Below are positions 45,289-54,592 of a stretch of DNA of 64,000 nt, one piece after another (within the stretch, counting starts at the first letter, position 1; each line of letters begins with the position of its first letter). Origin of the DNA: an uncultured Lachnospiraceae bacterium (GTDB lineage Bacteria; Bacillota; Clostridia; Lachnospirales; Lachnospiraceae); the NCBI GenBank assembly GCA_910588285.1, contig CAJUQB010000002.1, forward strand, positions 1-64,000, in the 5' to 3' direction. The position numbers were made by a program, and so were the translations under genes. Below the pieces are notes generated by a model. It did not search any database. It had not been told where the DNA came from and saw only the letters and a list, made by a program, of their open reading frames with translations.

Positions 45289-46161
45289 ATGAATCCGATT
45301 ACAATGACCTTGAATGTTGACAATTTAATCCTGCAGGCGCTGCGGGAGGACATTTCCAGTGAGGATGTGAGCACCAATGCCGTGATGCCGGTGCCTACCC
45401 CCGGTGAGGTGGAGCTGATCTGCAAGGAGGACGGTATCATTGCAGGCCTTGATGTGTTTGCACGGGTGTTTACCCTGTTGGATCCGGCAGTCGAGGCCCA
45501 ATTCTTCTGTGCGGATGGGGATGAGGTGAAGAAGGGCCAGAAGCTGGGAATCCTTCGGGGGGATATCCGGGTGCTGCTCTCCGGGGAGCGTACGGCGCTG
45601 AATTACCTTCAGCGGATGAGCGGGATCGCCACCTACACCCATCAGGTGGTACAGCTTCTGGAGGGCACGGGGATTCAGCTGCTGGATACCAGAAAAACAA
45701 CGCCCAATAACCGTATTTTTGAAAAATATGCAGTGCGGGCAGGGGGAGGCTGCAACCACCGTTATAATCTGTCAGATGGCGTACTGCTGAAGGATAACCA
45801 CATCGGGGCTGCCGGCGGCGTCCGCCAGGCTGTGGAGCTGGCCAGGGCCTACGCGCCCTTTGTGCGGAAGATTGAGATCGAGGTGGAGAACCTGGAGATG
45901 ATGAAGGAAGCGCTGGAGGCTGGGGCAGACATTATTATGCTGGATAATATGAGCCCCGCCGAGATGAGGGAGGCCGTGAAGCTGGCCTCTGGCAGGGCCA
46001 AGACCGAATGTTCCGGCAATATCACCAGGGAAAATATTACTAAAATAGCAGAAATTGGGGTAGACTATGTATCCAGCGGGGCATTGACCCATTCCGCCCC
46101 CATTTTGGATATCTCCATGAAGAATCTGCATCCCACAGAGGGCAGGAAGGATGGAGTATAG
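45289..46161 (+). CDS. nadC: Nicotinate-nucleotide pyrophosphorylase (quinolinate phosphoribosyltransferase)
   Basis: The 290-residue enzyme converts quinolinate and PRPP to nicotinate mononucleotide. Signatures include TALNYLQRMSGIATYTHQ, LDTRKTTPNNRIFEKYAVRA, CNHRYNLSDGVLLKDNH and the end EIGVDYVSSGALTHSA. ATG 45289 is preferred; a GTG at 45280 is also in frame. The gene starts one base after the nadB stop, so translation is coupled. It completes the de novo NAD route in this operon. Confidence 0.95.
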   Translation: MNPITMTLNVDNLILQALREDISSEDVSTNAVMPVPTPGEVELICKEDGIIAGLDVFARVFTLLDPAVEAQFFCADGDEVKKGQKLGILRGDIRVLLSGERTALNYLQRMSGIATYTHQVVQLLEGTGIQLLDTRKTTPNNRIFEKYAVRAGGGCNHRYNLSDGVLLKDNHIGAAGGVRQAVELARAYAPFVRKIEIEVENLEMMKEALEAGADIIMLDNMSPAEMREAVKLASGRAKTECSGNITRENITKIAEIGVDYVSSGALTHSAPILDISMKNLHPTEGRKDGV

Positions 46162-46222
46162 GTGGTGAATGGATGGGAACCGGCCTGGCATGACGGATGA
46201 ATTGGGGGGATCAGGAGGAATA

Positions 46223-46726
46223 ATGAGCGGACAGGAAAGGCGACAGGAACTATTAAATATCATACGGTCAGCCCCGGCTCCGGTGTCCGGGGCTGCGCTG
46301 GCCAGAGAGCTTAGGGTGAGCCGTCAGGTTATTGTGCAGGATATTGCACTGCTGCGGGCTTCCGAGATTCAGATCCTGTCCACAGCCCGGGGATATCTGA
46401 TTCAGGAGTCTCCCCGGGCTGTGCGGATATTTTCCGTGAATCATACGGACGGGCAGATCCCTCTGGAGCTGAATGCCATTGTGGATCAGGGCGGCAGGGT
46501 ACGGGATGTATTTGTCCAGCATCAGTTGTACGGGAAGTTAAAGGCAGACTTAACTATCAGATCCCGCCGGGATGTAGAACGGTTTATGGAAGAAATACAA
46601 AACGGGGCATCCAGCCCCTTGAAGAATCTCACCAGCGGGATCCATTATCATACCGTGGAGGCGGATACGGAAGAGGAGCTTGATTTGATCGGAGAAAAAT
46701 TGCAGGAGTTAGGAGTGTTATTATGA
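46223..46726 (+). CDS. niaR: NiaR-type transcriptional repressor of NAD synthesis (HTH plus 3H domain)
   Basis: ATG 46223 follows AGGAGG, giving 167 residues. An N-terminal HTH_11 helix-turn-helix (RRQELLNIIRSAPAPVSGAA and SRQVIVQDIALLR) is followed by a 3H domain with conserved histidines (VNHTDGQ, VQHQLYG, IHYHTV). Relatives bind nicotinate and repress nad genes and niacin transporters. Position after nadABC and the direct repeats before nadA support local autoregulation. The stop overlaps the start of the patatin-like gene. Confidence 0.92.
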   Translation: MSGQERRQELLNIIRSAPAPVSGAALARELRVSRQVIVQDIALLRASEIQILSTARGYLIQESPRAVRIFSVNHTDGQIPLELNAIVDQGGRVRDVFVQHQLYGKLKADLTIRSRRDVERFMEEIQNGASSPLKNLTSGIHYHTVEADTEEELDLIGEKLQELGVLL

Positions 46727-47574
46727 AGCTTGGGATTACCATGGAGGGCGGCGCCAGCAGGACTATATTCAGCTGCGGTGTTACCGATGCGCTGCTGGAG
46801 GAGAACATCATGCCGGATTATTTTATCGGCGTATCCGCCGGGATTGCCTTTGGCGTCTCGTACCTGTCCGGCCAGAAGGGCCGGAATCTGGAGCTGGCCA
46901 AGAGCTATATGGGAGATAAACGGTATATGGGTGCAAAGCATTTGCTGAACCGGAAGAACCGCAGCTACTACAATCTCCCCTTTGTGTTCCAGGAGATTCC
47001 CCACAAGCTGCTGCCCTTTGATTATGATGCTCTGGAACGTTTTCCGGGGAAGGTGGTGGCCTGCGTGACCAACATCCATACCGGGAAGCCTGAGTATCTG
47101 GAGGTGCCCCGTCGGGAGGAGCAGTTCGACACCCTGGTGGCCAGCTGTGCCCTTCCGGTGCTGTTCCAGCCGGTGAAGATCGGGAGGCATTACTATCTGG
47201 ATGGCGGACTTTCTGATTCCGTGCCCTACAAGCAGGCCATTGCCGAGGGCTGTGACAAGAATATTGTGATTCTCACCAGGGAGCGGGATTATGTCAAGAA
47301 GGCGGACCCTTCTGCAGGTGTGATCGGGAAATTATACAAGATGTATCCAAGGATTGTGGAGGACATGAGGACACGTCCGCAGAAATATAACGACTGCATG
47401 AAGGAGCTGTATGAGGCGGAGCGCCGCGGCGAGGTATTTGTGATCGCACCCAGGCAGGCGCCCAGGGTAGGGCGCACGGAGGGACGGGCTGACCGGCTGG
47501 TGAAGCTGTATGAGGAGGGCTACCGCCAGGCAAGGGAGCAGATGGGGGCCCTGAAGGAGTATCTGGCCAGGTAG
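46723..47574 (+). CDS. Patatin-like phospholipase
   Basis: The 283-residue protein carries the patatin Ser-Asp dyad: Ser38 in IGVSAG and Asp in LDGGLSDSVPY. The oxyanion-loop region reads EGGASRTIFSCGV. Members are cytosolic lipases or acyl hydrolases. The start overlaps the niaR stop by 4 bp (ATGA), so it belongs to the NAD operon by translation coupling. A functional link to NAD metabolism is not obvious; the arrangement could be a chance operon extension. Confidence 0.9.
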   Translation: MKLGITMEGGASRTIFSCGVTDALLEENIMPDYFIGVSAGIAFGVSYLSGQKGRNLELAKSYMGDKRYMGAKHLLNRKNRSYYNLPFVFQEIPHKLLPFDYDALERFPGKVVACVTNIHTGKPEYLEVPRREEQFDTLVASCALPVLFQPVKIGRHYYLDGGLSDSVPYKQAIAEGCDKNIVILTRERDYVKKADPSAGVIGKLYKMYPRIVEDMRTRPQKYNDCMKELYEAERRGEVFVIAPRQAPRVGRTEGRADRLVKLYEEGYRQAREQMGALKEYLAR

Positions 47575-47643
47575 CAGACGAAGGGCTTCAAGGGGATACA
47601 GAGTAGATAAGGACTGCCAGGAAGAGGGGGGAGGCGTGGAGAT

Positions 47644-49227
47644 TTACACCACAACCTCCACAATCCGCTTCCCGTTTAATTGGATCTCATGGATACCGGT
47701 TTTCTTATTTTTGTTGAAATGAAAGCTTAAGAGATAGCCGGTATCCTCTTTGTAATAATCCAGGTATTCAAATAGCTGCTGCTCCCCGCGTCTGTTGTAG
47801 GCATTTCCATGCCACAGCTTCATTTCAATGATAAAGCGCCTGCCCCTGTAATCCACAATGACATCTGTCCGTGTATGGTCGCGGGTCTGAGCTTCAATAT
47901 AATAATTGCCAGCGCCATTGATGATGGGGCGCAGATACAGAAGAAACATGCGCCTGCCCTCATGCTCCAGAAATTTTTCATTGGAATTCTGGCATATTTC
48001 TTCATAATATTCGTAAAATTTCTCCATAACAAGATTCATTTGGAGCATTCCATGCACAAAGAATTGAGACCTGCCGTCCTGGGCCAAGGGCTGTATTCCA
48101 TTTGTCAGCTCCTCTTCAGAAAGAAACATATTGTACATTTTGGTCTCAAAGATACGGTTTGCAATGGCAACAGAATTATTTACATTTTTCAGAAATCCAA
48201 ACATAACGCCAATGCTGATGATCGGACTTGTAATCTCAAAGGCATAATGCATACCGCAGAACAGGATATCCTTGAGCCGTTCTTTCAGAAGCGGGTATTC
48301 CTCTATCTTTTTGAACATATCGTCAAATAGTGTGTTGGGATCCTGCAAAAACAGACGGATCGCAGCAAGAAAGCCGTCTTTTGTCCATGCGTCGGCCTTT
48401 TCCGGAAAATCGCTGCTTCCGGCGACCTGCTCATCCAGCAGCATACAGATCCGTGAGACCATATAAGGGTAGCCATCGGTGTATTCATAAATCCACTGGC
48501 TGAAGGTGTGAATATCCATTCCGGTGTGATGCTCCTCCTCATAGGAGGAAAGCATTCCGGCTATATCCTGGGGATGGAAGCTCATATCTACCGTAAAATC
48601 CGCAGCAATATTCCAGGGACTGTTGTATTTTGGCTCTGCATCGGGATGAAGCTTTTGTTTCAGATTTTTAATATCATAGACTCCGGCCAGAATTACAGAA
48701 TGAAAGGTAATATCCTGTTCCTGTCTCTGATCCAGGTATTTATTCCGAAGCAATCCAAGAAATGACAAAAAGATCTGATTGTCAGAGCTTTTATCTACCT
48801 CATCAATCATAAGTACAATTTTGTTATGGCTGTTTTGGCACAATTCCGTAATACGGTCACTGAGATCCTGAAATGGGAAATCATCGGAGATAGGCTGCTC
48901 CCATTGCTGCAGGAGCTGCGGATCAATTTCCTGCCTCTTTAATTCCCGGCGAATGCTGCGGATGAGCCCCCGGGCAAAGATGGCATGAGAACAGAACAGC
49001 TCATCGGCAGCCTCAAAACTGAGACGTATCACCAGATATTGCTGCTTCAAATGCTTTTCCAGTAAATACAGGGTTGTAGTTTTGCCAAACTGGCGGGCGC
49101 GGTTGATGGTAAAATAATCTCCCTTTTTTACATATTCGGTGATGATTTGATCTATTCTGTCCTTCATATTTACCATATAGTGCAATTTTGGGATGCACAC
49201 TCCGGTGACATTAAAGCGTTTAGACAT
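47644..49227 (-). CDS. AAA-like ATPase with C-terminal PD-(D/E)XK nuclease-like domain (copy 3)
   Basis: The 527-residue protein begins KRFNVTGVCIPKLHYMVNM and has Walker A RARQFGKTT, Walker B IVLMIDEVDKS and the C-terminal nuclease-like core TDVIVDY...FIIEMKLW. It is the same subtype as 9603-11210 and they share the N-terminal and C-terminal motifs closely. GGAG lies before ATG 49227. The upstream region (49329-49475) holds a full copy of the interspersed element. The function is unknown. Confidence 0.87.
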   Translation of the reverse strand: MSKRFNVTGVCIPKLHYMVNMKDRIDQIITEYVKKGDYFTINRARQFGKTTTLYLLEKHLKQQYLVIRLSFEAADELFCSHAIFARGLIRSIRRELKRQEIDPQLLQQWEQPISDDFPFQDLSDRITELCQNSHNKIVLMIDEVDKSSDNQIFLSFLGLLRNKYLDQRQEQDITFHSVILAGVYDIKNLKQKLHPDAEPKYNSPWNIAADFTVDMSFHPQDIAGMLSSYEEEHHTGMDIHTFSQWIYEYTDGYPYMVSRICMLLDEQVAGSSDFPEKADAWTKDGFLAAIRLFLQDPNTLFDDMFKKIEEYPLLKERLKDILFCGMHYAFEITSPIISIGVMFGFLKNVNNSVAIANRIFETKMYNMFLSEEELTNGIQPLAQDGRSQFFVHGMLQMNLVMEKFYEYYEEICQNSNEKFLEHEGRRMFLLYLRPIINGAGNYYIEAQTRDHTRTDVIVDYRGRRFIIEMKLWHGNAYNRRGEQQLFEYLDYYKEDTGYLLSFHFNKNKKTGIHEIQLNGKRIVEVVV

Positions 49228-49328
49228 ATGATGATCTCCGTTCCTTTTGGTTGTTCAATATTGTATCATAGAAGAACGCATGGCACAATTATAAAATCAG
49301 GACAGGGCAATTCAAAGCGCTAACCCGA

Positions 49329-49475
49329 GTTACTTTTCACGGGTCAGGAATGCGCACTGGCTGCGTATTCCGTGAGAACATGATTCAGGAGTGAGGGGCG
49401 ATTTTTGCGTAGCAAAACTTTAAATATCGCCCCGAATCGTTGCTATGAACGGCCCCTCGGGCCGTGAATAGTAAC
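49329..49475 (+). repeat. Interspersed element, full copy B (147 bp)
   Basis: It starts GTTACTTTTCACGG and ends in CCGTGAATAGTAAC, so the ends are imperfect inverted repeats. Inside are a GGAATGCGCA/TGCGTATTCC stem (one arm changed relative to copy C), a GGGGCGAT/ATCGCCCC stem enclosing TTTTGC/GCAAAA, and the terminal CGGCCC/GGGCCG hairpin. It lies in the 433-bp gap between the ATPase gene start (49227) and the OFA gene (49661). No ORF is present. Confidence 0.9.
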
Positions 49476-49557
49476 CAACCCGAAAGCCATATCAGCGGAT
49501 TGTGGCTCTGACACAAAGCCCCTGGACATATTTTAAGGGATTTTATAAAATTTCACA

Positions 49558-49586
49558 TTGCCCAATGGGAAAATGTTATGTATAAT
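49558..49586 (+). promoter_or_regulatory. Promoter of the OFA-family transporter gene
   Basis: TTGCCC (49558-49563) and TATAAT (49581-49586) with a 17-bp spacer. The leader downstream contains a hairpin described separately. Confidence 0.65.
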
Positions 49587-49604
49587 AATAAGAAGTAACA
49601 CGTC

Positions 49605-49645
49605 AAATCTGCGCTATAATTGCTATTATAGGGCAGATTTTTAAA
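49605..49645 (+). promoter_or_regulatory. Leader hairpin before the OFA transporter
   Basis: AAATCTGC and GCAGATTT arms enclose CTATAA/TTATAG, followed by TTTTT. It may act as an attenuator or as a protein-binding palindrome, and it ends 16-20 bp before the start codon. Confidence 0.5.
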
Positions 49646-49660
49646 GAGAGGAGAATAAGT

Positions 49661-50869
49661 ATGAAACAATTAAACCGTTGGGTCTATGCCATTGTGGGCG
49701 TAATTGTGCTTCTGATGGCAGGGCTTGTGTATGCATGGTCTGTGATGGGAAGCGTAATCAACCGTGATCTGAACGTGGAGCAGGCGCCCCTTTCGCTGAC
49801 CTTTACCATTGTAATGGCCATGTTCTGTATCGGCTGCCTGATCGCCGGGATTCTGGCGAAAAAGGTGAATCCCAAGCTGTATGTGCTGCTTGCCGCTGTT
49901 TTGTTCCTGGTGGGATTTTTGGTGGCATCCATGACAACCGGAGTGGCCCTTCTGTATGTGGGCTTTGGCATCCTGGCAGGCCTGGGCTCCGGCTTTGCCT
50001 ACAATGCCGTTATGAGCACCATGTCCTCCTGGTTCCCGGATAAGCAGGGATTGATTTCCGGTATCCTGCTGATGGGCTTTGGATTATCCAGCTTTATTGT
50101 GGGCAAGCTGTTTGTAGCCGTAACCCCTGAGAGCAATCCTCTGGCCTGGAGAACCACCTTCCGGGTAATGGCTGTTGTAATCTTTGTAATCCTTGTGATA
50201 TGCAGCTTTTTCTTCGTGAAGCCGGGGCCGGACTTTGTTCCTCCAGAGGGAGGCAAGAAGAAGGCAGTCCGTCAGCCGGCCAGCGACATTACGGCCGGTG
50301 AGATGGTGAAAAAGCCGGCTTTCTGGCTGTACTATGTGTGGGCCATTCTCATCAGCGCGGCAGGCCTTGCACTGGTGTCCCAGGCCAACGGCATTGCCAA
50401 TCAGGTGGGAACCGGCATTGCGGCAGGAACCATTGCCACGGTTGTAGGCCTGATTTCCATTTTTAACGGCATTGGCCGTGTGATTTTCGGCGGGCTTTTT
50501 GATAAGAAGGGCTACCAGATGACCATGATTCTTGATATGATTGTCTTTGTGGCAGCCGGTGTGATCCTGATCATGGCCCTGAAGACAGGGGCTTTTGCAC
50601 TGATTGTCGTTGGCTTTATTGTAGGCGGTTTTGCTTATGGCGGGGTAACGCCCACCAACTCTGCAATTATCAGTGATTTCTTTGGAAGAAGCAATTATGC
50701 CATGAATTTCTCGCTGATCAACACCAACTTGATTATCGCCTCCTTTGCATCCACCATTGCCGGGAAGCTGTATGATGCCAGCCAATCCTACATGAGCACC
50801 ATTTTCATGATGATCGGCGTGACGGTAGCCGGATTTGTGGTATTCTTAGGGATTCGGCGGCCAAAGTAA
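49661..50869 (+). CDS. MFS transporter, oxalate/formate antiporter (OFA) family
   Basis: The 402-residue protein has 12 helices with the OFA signature start NRWVYAIVGVIVLLMAGLVYAWSVMG and the SSWFPDKQGLISGILLMGFG segment between helices 4 and 5. Relatives exchange small carboxylates such as oxalate, formate or other monocarboxylates. Since a 2-hydroxyacid dehydrogenase gene follows after 105 bp, a 2-keto or hydroxy acid substrate is plausible but unproven. GAGAGGAG precedes ATG 49661. Confidence 0.88.
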   Translation: MKQLNRWVYAIVGVIVLLMAGLVYAWSVMGSVINRDLNVEQAPLSLTFTIVMAMFCIGCLIAGILAKKVNPKLYVLLAAVLFLVGFLVASMTTGVALLYVGFGILAGLGSGFAYNAVMSTMSSWFPDKQGLISGILLMGFGLSSFIVGKLFVAVTPESNPLAWRTTFRVMAVVIFVILVICSFFFVKPGPDFVPPEGGKKKAVRQPASDITAGEMVKKPAFWLYYVWAILISAAGLALVSQANGIANQVGTGIAAGTIATVVGLISIFNGIGRVIFGGLFDKKGYQMTMILDMIVFVAAGVILIMALKTGAFALIVVGFIVGGFAYGGVTPTNSAIISDFFGRSNYAMNFSLINTNLIIASFASTIAGKLYDASQSYMSTIFMMIGVTVAGFVVFLGIRRPK

Positions 50870-50925
50870 AGTTTTTCGTATTCTTAGGAATCCGCAGGCC
50901 AAAGTAAAGTTTTTAGTATTCTTAA
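50840..50925 (+). repeat. 38-bp tandem duplication spanning the OFA stop codon
   Basis: A 38-bp unit (50840-50877) beginning GTATTCTTAGGGATTCGG is repeated at 50878-50915 with a few changes, and a partial third copy follows (50916-50925). The duplication includes the last codons and stop of the transporter gene. It does not alter the protein because the first stop is used. Confidence 0.9.
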
Positions 50926-50974
50926 TAATCCTAAAATCAAGGAATAAGAGAGAAAATAAATCGGGAATTAATTT

Positions 50975-51922
50975 ATGAAAATTGTATTTTTAGATGTAAA
51001 ATCCATAGGCGAGGATATAGATCTTGGCGGCTTTGAACGGCTGGGCCAGGTGGAAAAATATGCATACTGCAATCTGGAGGAAACGAGAGAACGGCTTAGG
51101 GATGCAGATGTGGCCATTATCAACAAGACCCCAATGAATGAGAGCACTCTGGAGGGGGCGAAGAAGCTAAAGCTGGTGTGCGTTACCGCCACAGGCACGG
51201 ATAACCTGGATAAGGAATACCTTGACCGCCGGGGCATTGCTTGGCGCAATGTGGCGGGGTATTCCACCCAGTCAGTGGCCCAGCATACCTTTGCCATGCT
51301 GTTCTATCTGCTGGAGAAGCTTCCCTATTATGACAGCTATGTCAAGAGCGGGGCGTATATTGGAGATACCTGCTTTTCCCATTTTGCCAATCTCTTCCAT
51401 GAGATCAGCGGCATGACCTGGGGGATCGTGGGTCTGGGGAATATCGGGCGGCGTGTTGCGGATATTGCCCAGTGCTTCGGCTGCCGGGTGATCTATTATT
51501 CCACCTCCGGGCGGAACCGTCAGGAGGGATATCAGCAGGTGGATTTTGACACGCTTCTGGCCCAGTCCGATATCCTGTCAATACATGCGCCCCTGAATGA
51601 GGACACCCGGGGCCTGATGAATTGGGAGGCCTTTGCCCGGATGAAGAAAAACGCCATTTTTCTGAACCTTGGCCGGGGCCCCATTGTGGTGGAGGCGGAT
51701 CTGGCAAAGGCTCTTCAAAATGGCGAGATTGGGGCAGCAGGGCTGGATGTGCTCTCGAAGGAGCCCATGGCGGCAGACAATCCGTTAAGGGATATCCAGG
51801 ACAGCGGCCGCCTGCTGATTACGCCCCACATTGCCTGGGCCAGCGTGGAGGCCAGGACCCGGCTGATGAAGATTATTGAAGGCCAGGTGGAGGAGTTCCT
51901 GGAAGGGTCAGGTGTTCGATGA
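50975..51922 (+). CDS. D-2-hydroxyacid dehydrogenase
   Basis: The 315-residue protein has the 2-hydroxyacid dehydrogenase fold with the NAD-binding motif GIVGLGNIGRRVA, the arginine in NLGRGPIVVEADL, the glutamate in DVLSKEP and the histidine in TPHIAWAS. It would interconvert a 2-keto acid and a D-2-hydroxy acid, such as glyoxylate/glycolate or hydroxypyruvate/glycerate; the substrate is not fixed. It lies behind the OFA transporter on the same strand and its end overlaps the convergent ATPase gene by 50 bp. Confidence 0.92.
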   Translation: MKIVFLDVKSIGEDIDLGGFERLGQVEKYAYCNLEETRERLRDADVAIINKTPMNESTLEGAKKLKLVCVTATGTDNLDKEYLDRRGIAWRNVAGYSTQSVAQHTFAMLFYLLEKLPYYDSYVKSGAYIGDTCFSHFANLFHEISGMTWGIVGLGNIGRRVADIAQCFGCRVIYYSTSGRNRQEGYQQVDFDTLLAQSDILSIHAPLNEDTRGLMNWEAFARMKKNAIFLNLGRGPIVVEADLAKALQNGEIGAAGLDVLSKEPMAADNPLRDIQDSGRLLITPHIAWASVEARTRLMKIIEGQVEEFLEGSGVR

Positions 51923-53474
51923 GACAGCTGTGGGGCTTATTTTTATCATTTCTGTTGTAGTTTACGCCGACCAGCAGTATTTCACCACAGTAGTCTTCCA
52001 ACACCTGAGTGTAATGCCTGTCCTTAATCTGTGAAATGGCAGTGGCGGCAGATTGGTCATATTTCAATTCTATTACAAGGGCAGGCTTTCCGGAGGAGGG
52101 AAGGGGTAAAAATACCACGTCTGCGAACCCATGTCCCGAGGGGAGCTCCCGGATGATGCGGTAATCCTTCCTTGCACTATAGTATGCAAGGCTTATGGCA
52201 CAGCTTAAGGAATTTTCGTCATTGTAGGTTAGGATAGAAGCTACCTCTGTGTGGGCCAGGTCCAGCCCTGCTGCAACAGCTGTCTCGTCGCCGCGGAGTG
52301 TGGCTTCCAGCAAATGCTCCGAGGCCTGCAGCACACGCATGACCTCGGACCAGCCGCCCACGCTCATGGCATTCTCAAATTCTTCCATGATTTCCCGGTT
52401 GGGGATAAAGGCTTCCTTTCTCACAGAATCATAGCCAAGATATCCCAGGTGGATCAGCAGCGTCAGCACGTCATCCTTTGTCTCAAAGGTGCGCATGTCA
52501 TTCTGAAAGCTTCGGGTGTTTACCCGGATATGTGCGCCGCCTATCATCTGGACAATATCAGACCGAAGCCCATCAAAATCCATATCTATATAGACCTTCA
52601 GTGCAGTGTAGGTTTCCGTAGAGGTCCAGTAATTAGAGAAATCCCGGAACCGCATGGCCCCCACAACAGATCGCGGGTTATAAACATGCTGGAATTTTTT
52701 CAGCTGGTATCCGTCATACCAGTTGCTGGTTTCGTCAAAATCCATATCAAACTGCCGGCACAGCTTCCGTACCTCCTGTTCTGTAAAGCCGGTATATTCT
52801 TCAAAAATGCCTTGGTCTGTCATGGAATATTCCCAGAACATGTTGAGTGCAGAATGCTGCCCGTATTTTTTGACCGGGAGGATCCCGGTCATGTAGGCAA
52901 GGGCTACAAAGGGCTGATCCTTCAGAAGGTTCCGCAGAAAATCCAGGTATTGTTTTTGCATTTCCGCAGATTCCTGCCGTTCGCGCATCACGCAATCCCA
53001 TTCATCCATCAGAAATATAAACTGCTGGCCTGTTGCAGCATAGATCCGCCGCAGGGCAAGAGCAAGCCCGGATATATCCCCTTGCAGCAAACCATCGTAT
53101 TCCTGGTACAGCTCCCTTAGAACCTCCTGCTCCAGGTATTCCGTTACCCCTTCAGGAGAAGCTTCAATCAGAAATTGCTGCATATTCAGATAGATGACAT
53201 TGTGTTGATTCAGGTGCTCTTCAAAGCTTTGCTCTCCCTGGATCTGCAGTCCCTGAAACAGCTCCCTGGAACTGCAGCCGCGGCTGTAGTATGCGGCAAG
53301 CATTTCCAGTGCCATGGATTTTCCAAAGCGCCGTGGCCTGCTGACGCAGACAAATTTTTCCGCTGTGTTGAGTAATTCATTGGTATGGGCAATCAGCCCG
53401 GTCTTATCCACATAGATTCGGGAGCGGATGGATTCCCAGAAGCCCTTATTATCCGGATTTAAATAAAATCCCAT
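51873..53474 (-). CDS. AAA-ATPase-like protein with PD-(D/E)XK domain (copy 4, RPRRFGK subtype)
   Basis: ATG 53474 is used rather than the longer frame because it follows GGGGGAAGC and begins the family domain, giving 533 residues. Motifs are YVDKTGLIAHT, Walker A RPRRFGKSM (Lys52), Walker B FIFLMDEWDCVM and the C-terminal FADVVFLP...LVIELKY. This is the same subtype as 30400-32082. The C-terminal tail overlaps the opposite-strand dehydrogenase gene. The physiological role is unknown. Confidence 0.87.
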   Translation of the reverse strand: MGFYLNPDNKGFWESIRSRIYVDKTGLIAHTNELLNTAEKFVCVSRPRRFGKSMALEMLAAYYSRGCSSRELFQGLQIQGEQSFEEHLNQHNVIYLNMQQFLIEASPEGVTEYLEQEVLRELYQEYDGLLQGDISGLALALRRIYAATGQQFIFLMDEWDCVMRERQESAEMQKQYLDFLRNLLKDQPFVALAYMTGILPVKKYGQHSALNMFWEYSMTDQGIFEEYTGFTEQEVRKLCRQFDMDFDETSNWYDGYQLKKFQHVYNPRSVVGAMRFRDFSNYWTSTETYTALKVYIDMDFDGLRSDIVQMIGGAHIRVNTRSFQNDMRTFETKDDVLTLLIHLGYLGYDSVRKEAFIPNREIMEEFENAMSVGGWSEVMRVLQASEHLLEATLRGDETAVAAGLDLAHTEVASILTYNDENSLSCAISLAYYSARKDYRIIRELPSGHGFADVVFLPLPSSGKPALVIELKYDQSAATAISQIKDRHYTQVLEDYCGEILLVGVNYNRNDKNKPHSCLIEHLTLPGTPPPGLQ

Positions 53475-53490
53475 ACAGCTTCCCCCTCCC

Positions 53491-54441
53491 TTATGCCAAG
53501 CCGGAGTGATAATTCCGGCTGCCAAGCTTTCTTAAGATCCGCGCCATCCGCTGCCTTTCCGCATCACTGTGCTTGTCTGTGAGAAACAGCTGATAGATCT
53601 GGGGCAGCAGAGCCTGGTATTCCTCCTGAGCCCCGTCAATCAGCTCCAGGACGGATGCTCCGGAGTGCAGGGAGGGCTCCCAGGGATTCCTCCAGGTGCG
53701 GTGCAGAAGGTTCAGCGGATCCGTGTGGAACCGCAGAGAGTCGCTGGCAATCATGGGGGACAGCAGCGGATAGCCTAAGGTCATGGCCTCCAGCTTCCGG
53801 ATCAATACCTTTTTCTTACCATGGGGATCATAGAGGAGCTTTGTCCCTACCTGCAGGGAACGGATGGCAAGACGCATGGCTGTGTAGGTGATCTTGAGAT
53901 CCGGATAGGTCATAGAATATACATAATATAAAATCGTGGCAATGACACGCACCTCCCTGCGGGTCAGCAAAATGGTAGAGCGCTGGCGGAATCCGGAGGG
54001 AAGCTTTTTTTTGTAAAAATCCAATAGCTCTGTGTCAATATCCACCTCCAGATTCATATGGCGGCCATGGTAGGAATCCTCCGGTCCCTGGTAGTGGGTG
54101 CGCCAGTAGATGTAGGGGTGGCAGCTGCAGTCCAGAAGATAGTGGCCGATAAACCCCATCACATAGGCCCGGGCAATGGCAGCCTCCTTCTTGTCCGGAA
54201 ACAGATTGACACTCTTCAGCAGATACTCTAAAAAAACACCTGTTTCTGTAATATGGGCTGTGGAACCGATATTATTTTCGTGTAGGGCGTAAGAGGGAAG
54301 ATAGTAAAAAAACAGATCCGGCCCCTGCAGGCCCAGACTGTAGGCTGCGTGATTGCCGCAGATATTTTTCTTCAAGGGAGTATTTTTCAGGTCCTTATAT
54401 GCGTTGACCCCAAAGAGGTAATGTGTGGTAAAGCCGGGCAT
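53491..54441 (-). CDS. Zinc-dependent phospholipase C-like protein
   Basis: The 316-residue protein opens MPGFTTHYLFGVNAY and carries several His/Asp residues in the order of the zinc phospholipase C fold (GLQGPDLFFYYLP, MGFIGHYLLDCSCHPYIY, HGRHMNLEVDID). No signal peptide is seen, unlike secreted toxins of the family, so it is more likely a cytosolic family member of unknown substrate. The stop lies 16 bp before the ATPase gene start on the same strand, suggesting one operon. Confidence 0.8.
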   Translation of the reverse strand: MPGFTTHYLFGVNAYKDLKNTPLKKNICGNHAAYSLGLQGPDLFFYYLPSYALHENNIGSTAHITETGVFLEYLLKSVNLFPDKKEAAIARAYVMGFIGHYLLDCSCHPYIYWRTHYQGPEDSYHGRHMNLEVDIDTELLDFYKKKLPSGFRQRSTILLTRREVRVIATILYYVYSMTYPDLKITYTAMRLAIRSLQVGTKLLYDPHGKKKVLIRKLEAMTLGYPLLSPMIASDSLRFHTDPLNLLHRTWRNPWEPSLHSGASVLELIDGAQEEYQALLPQIYQLFLTDKHSDAERQRMARILRKLGSRNYHSGLA

Positions 54442-54592
54442 AGTGCATACACTCCTTTCATTGTCTGGAAATTCCTGATGATACAGGATGCTTTATCGAA
54501 CAACAGCAATTCAATACCTATAGTATATCAGAGAAATCAGAAAAACAACAGAAAGAAATAGGAAAACCATAGAAATTTTGCGACAGTATGGC

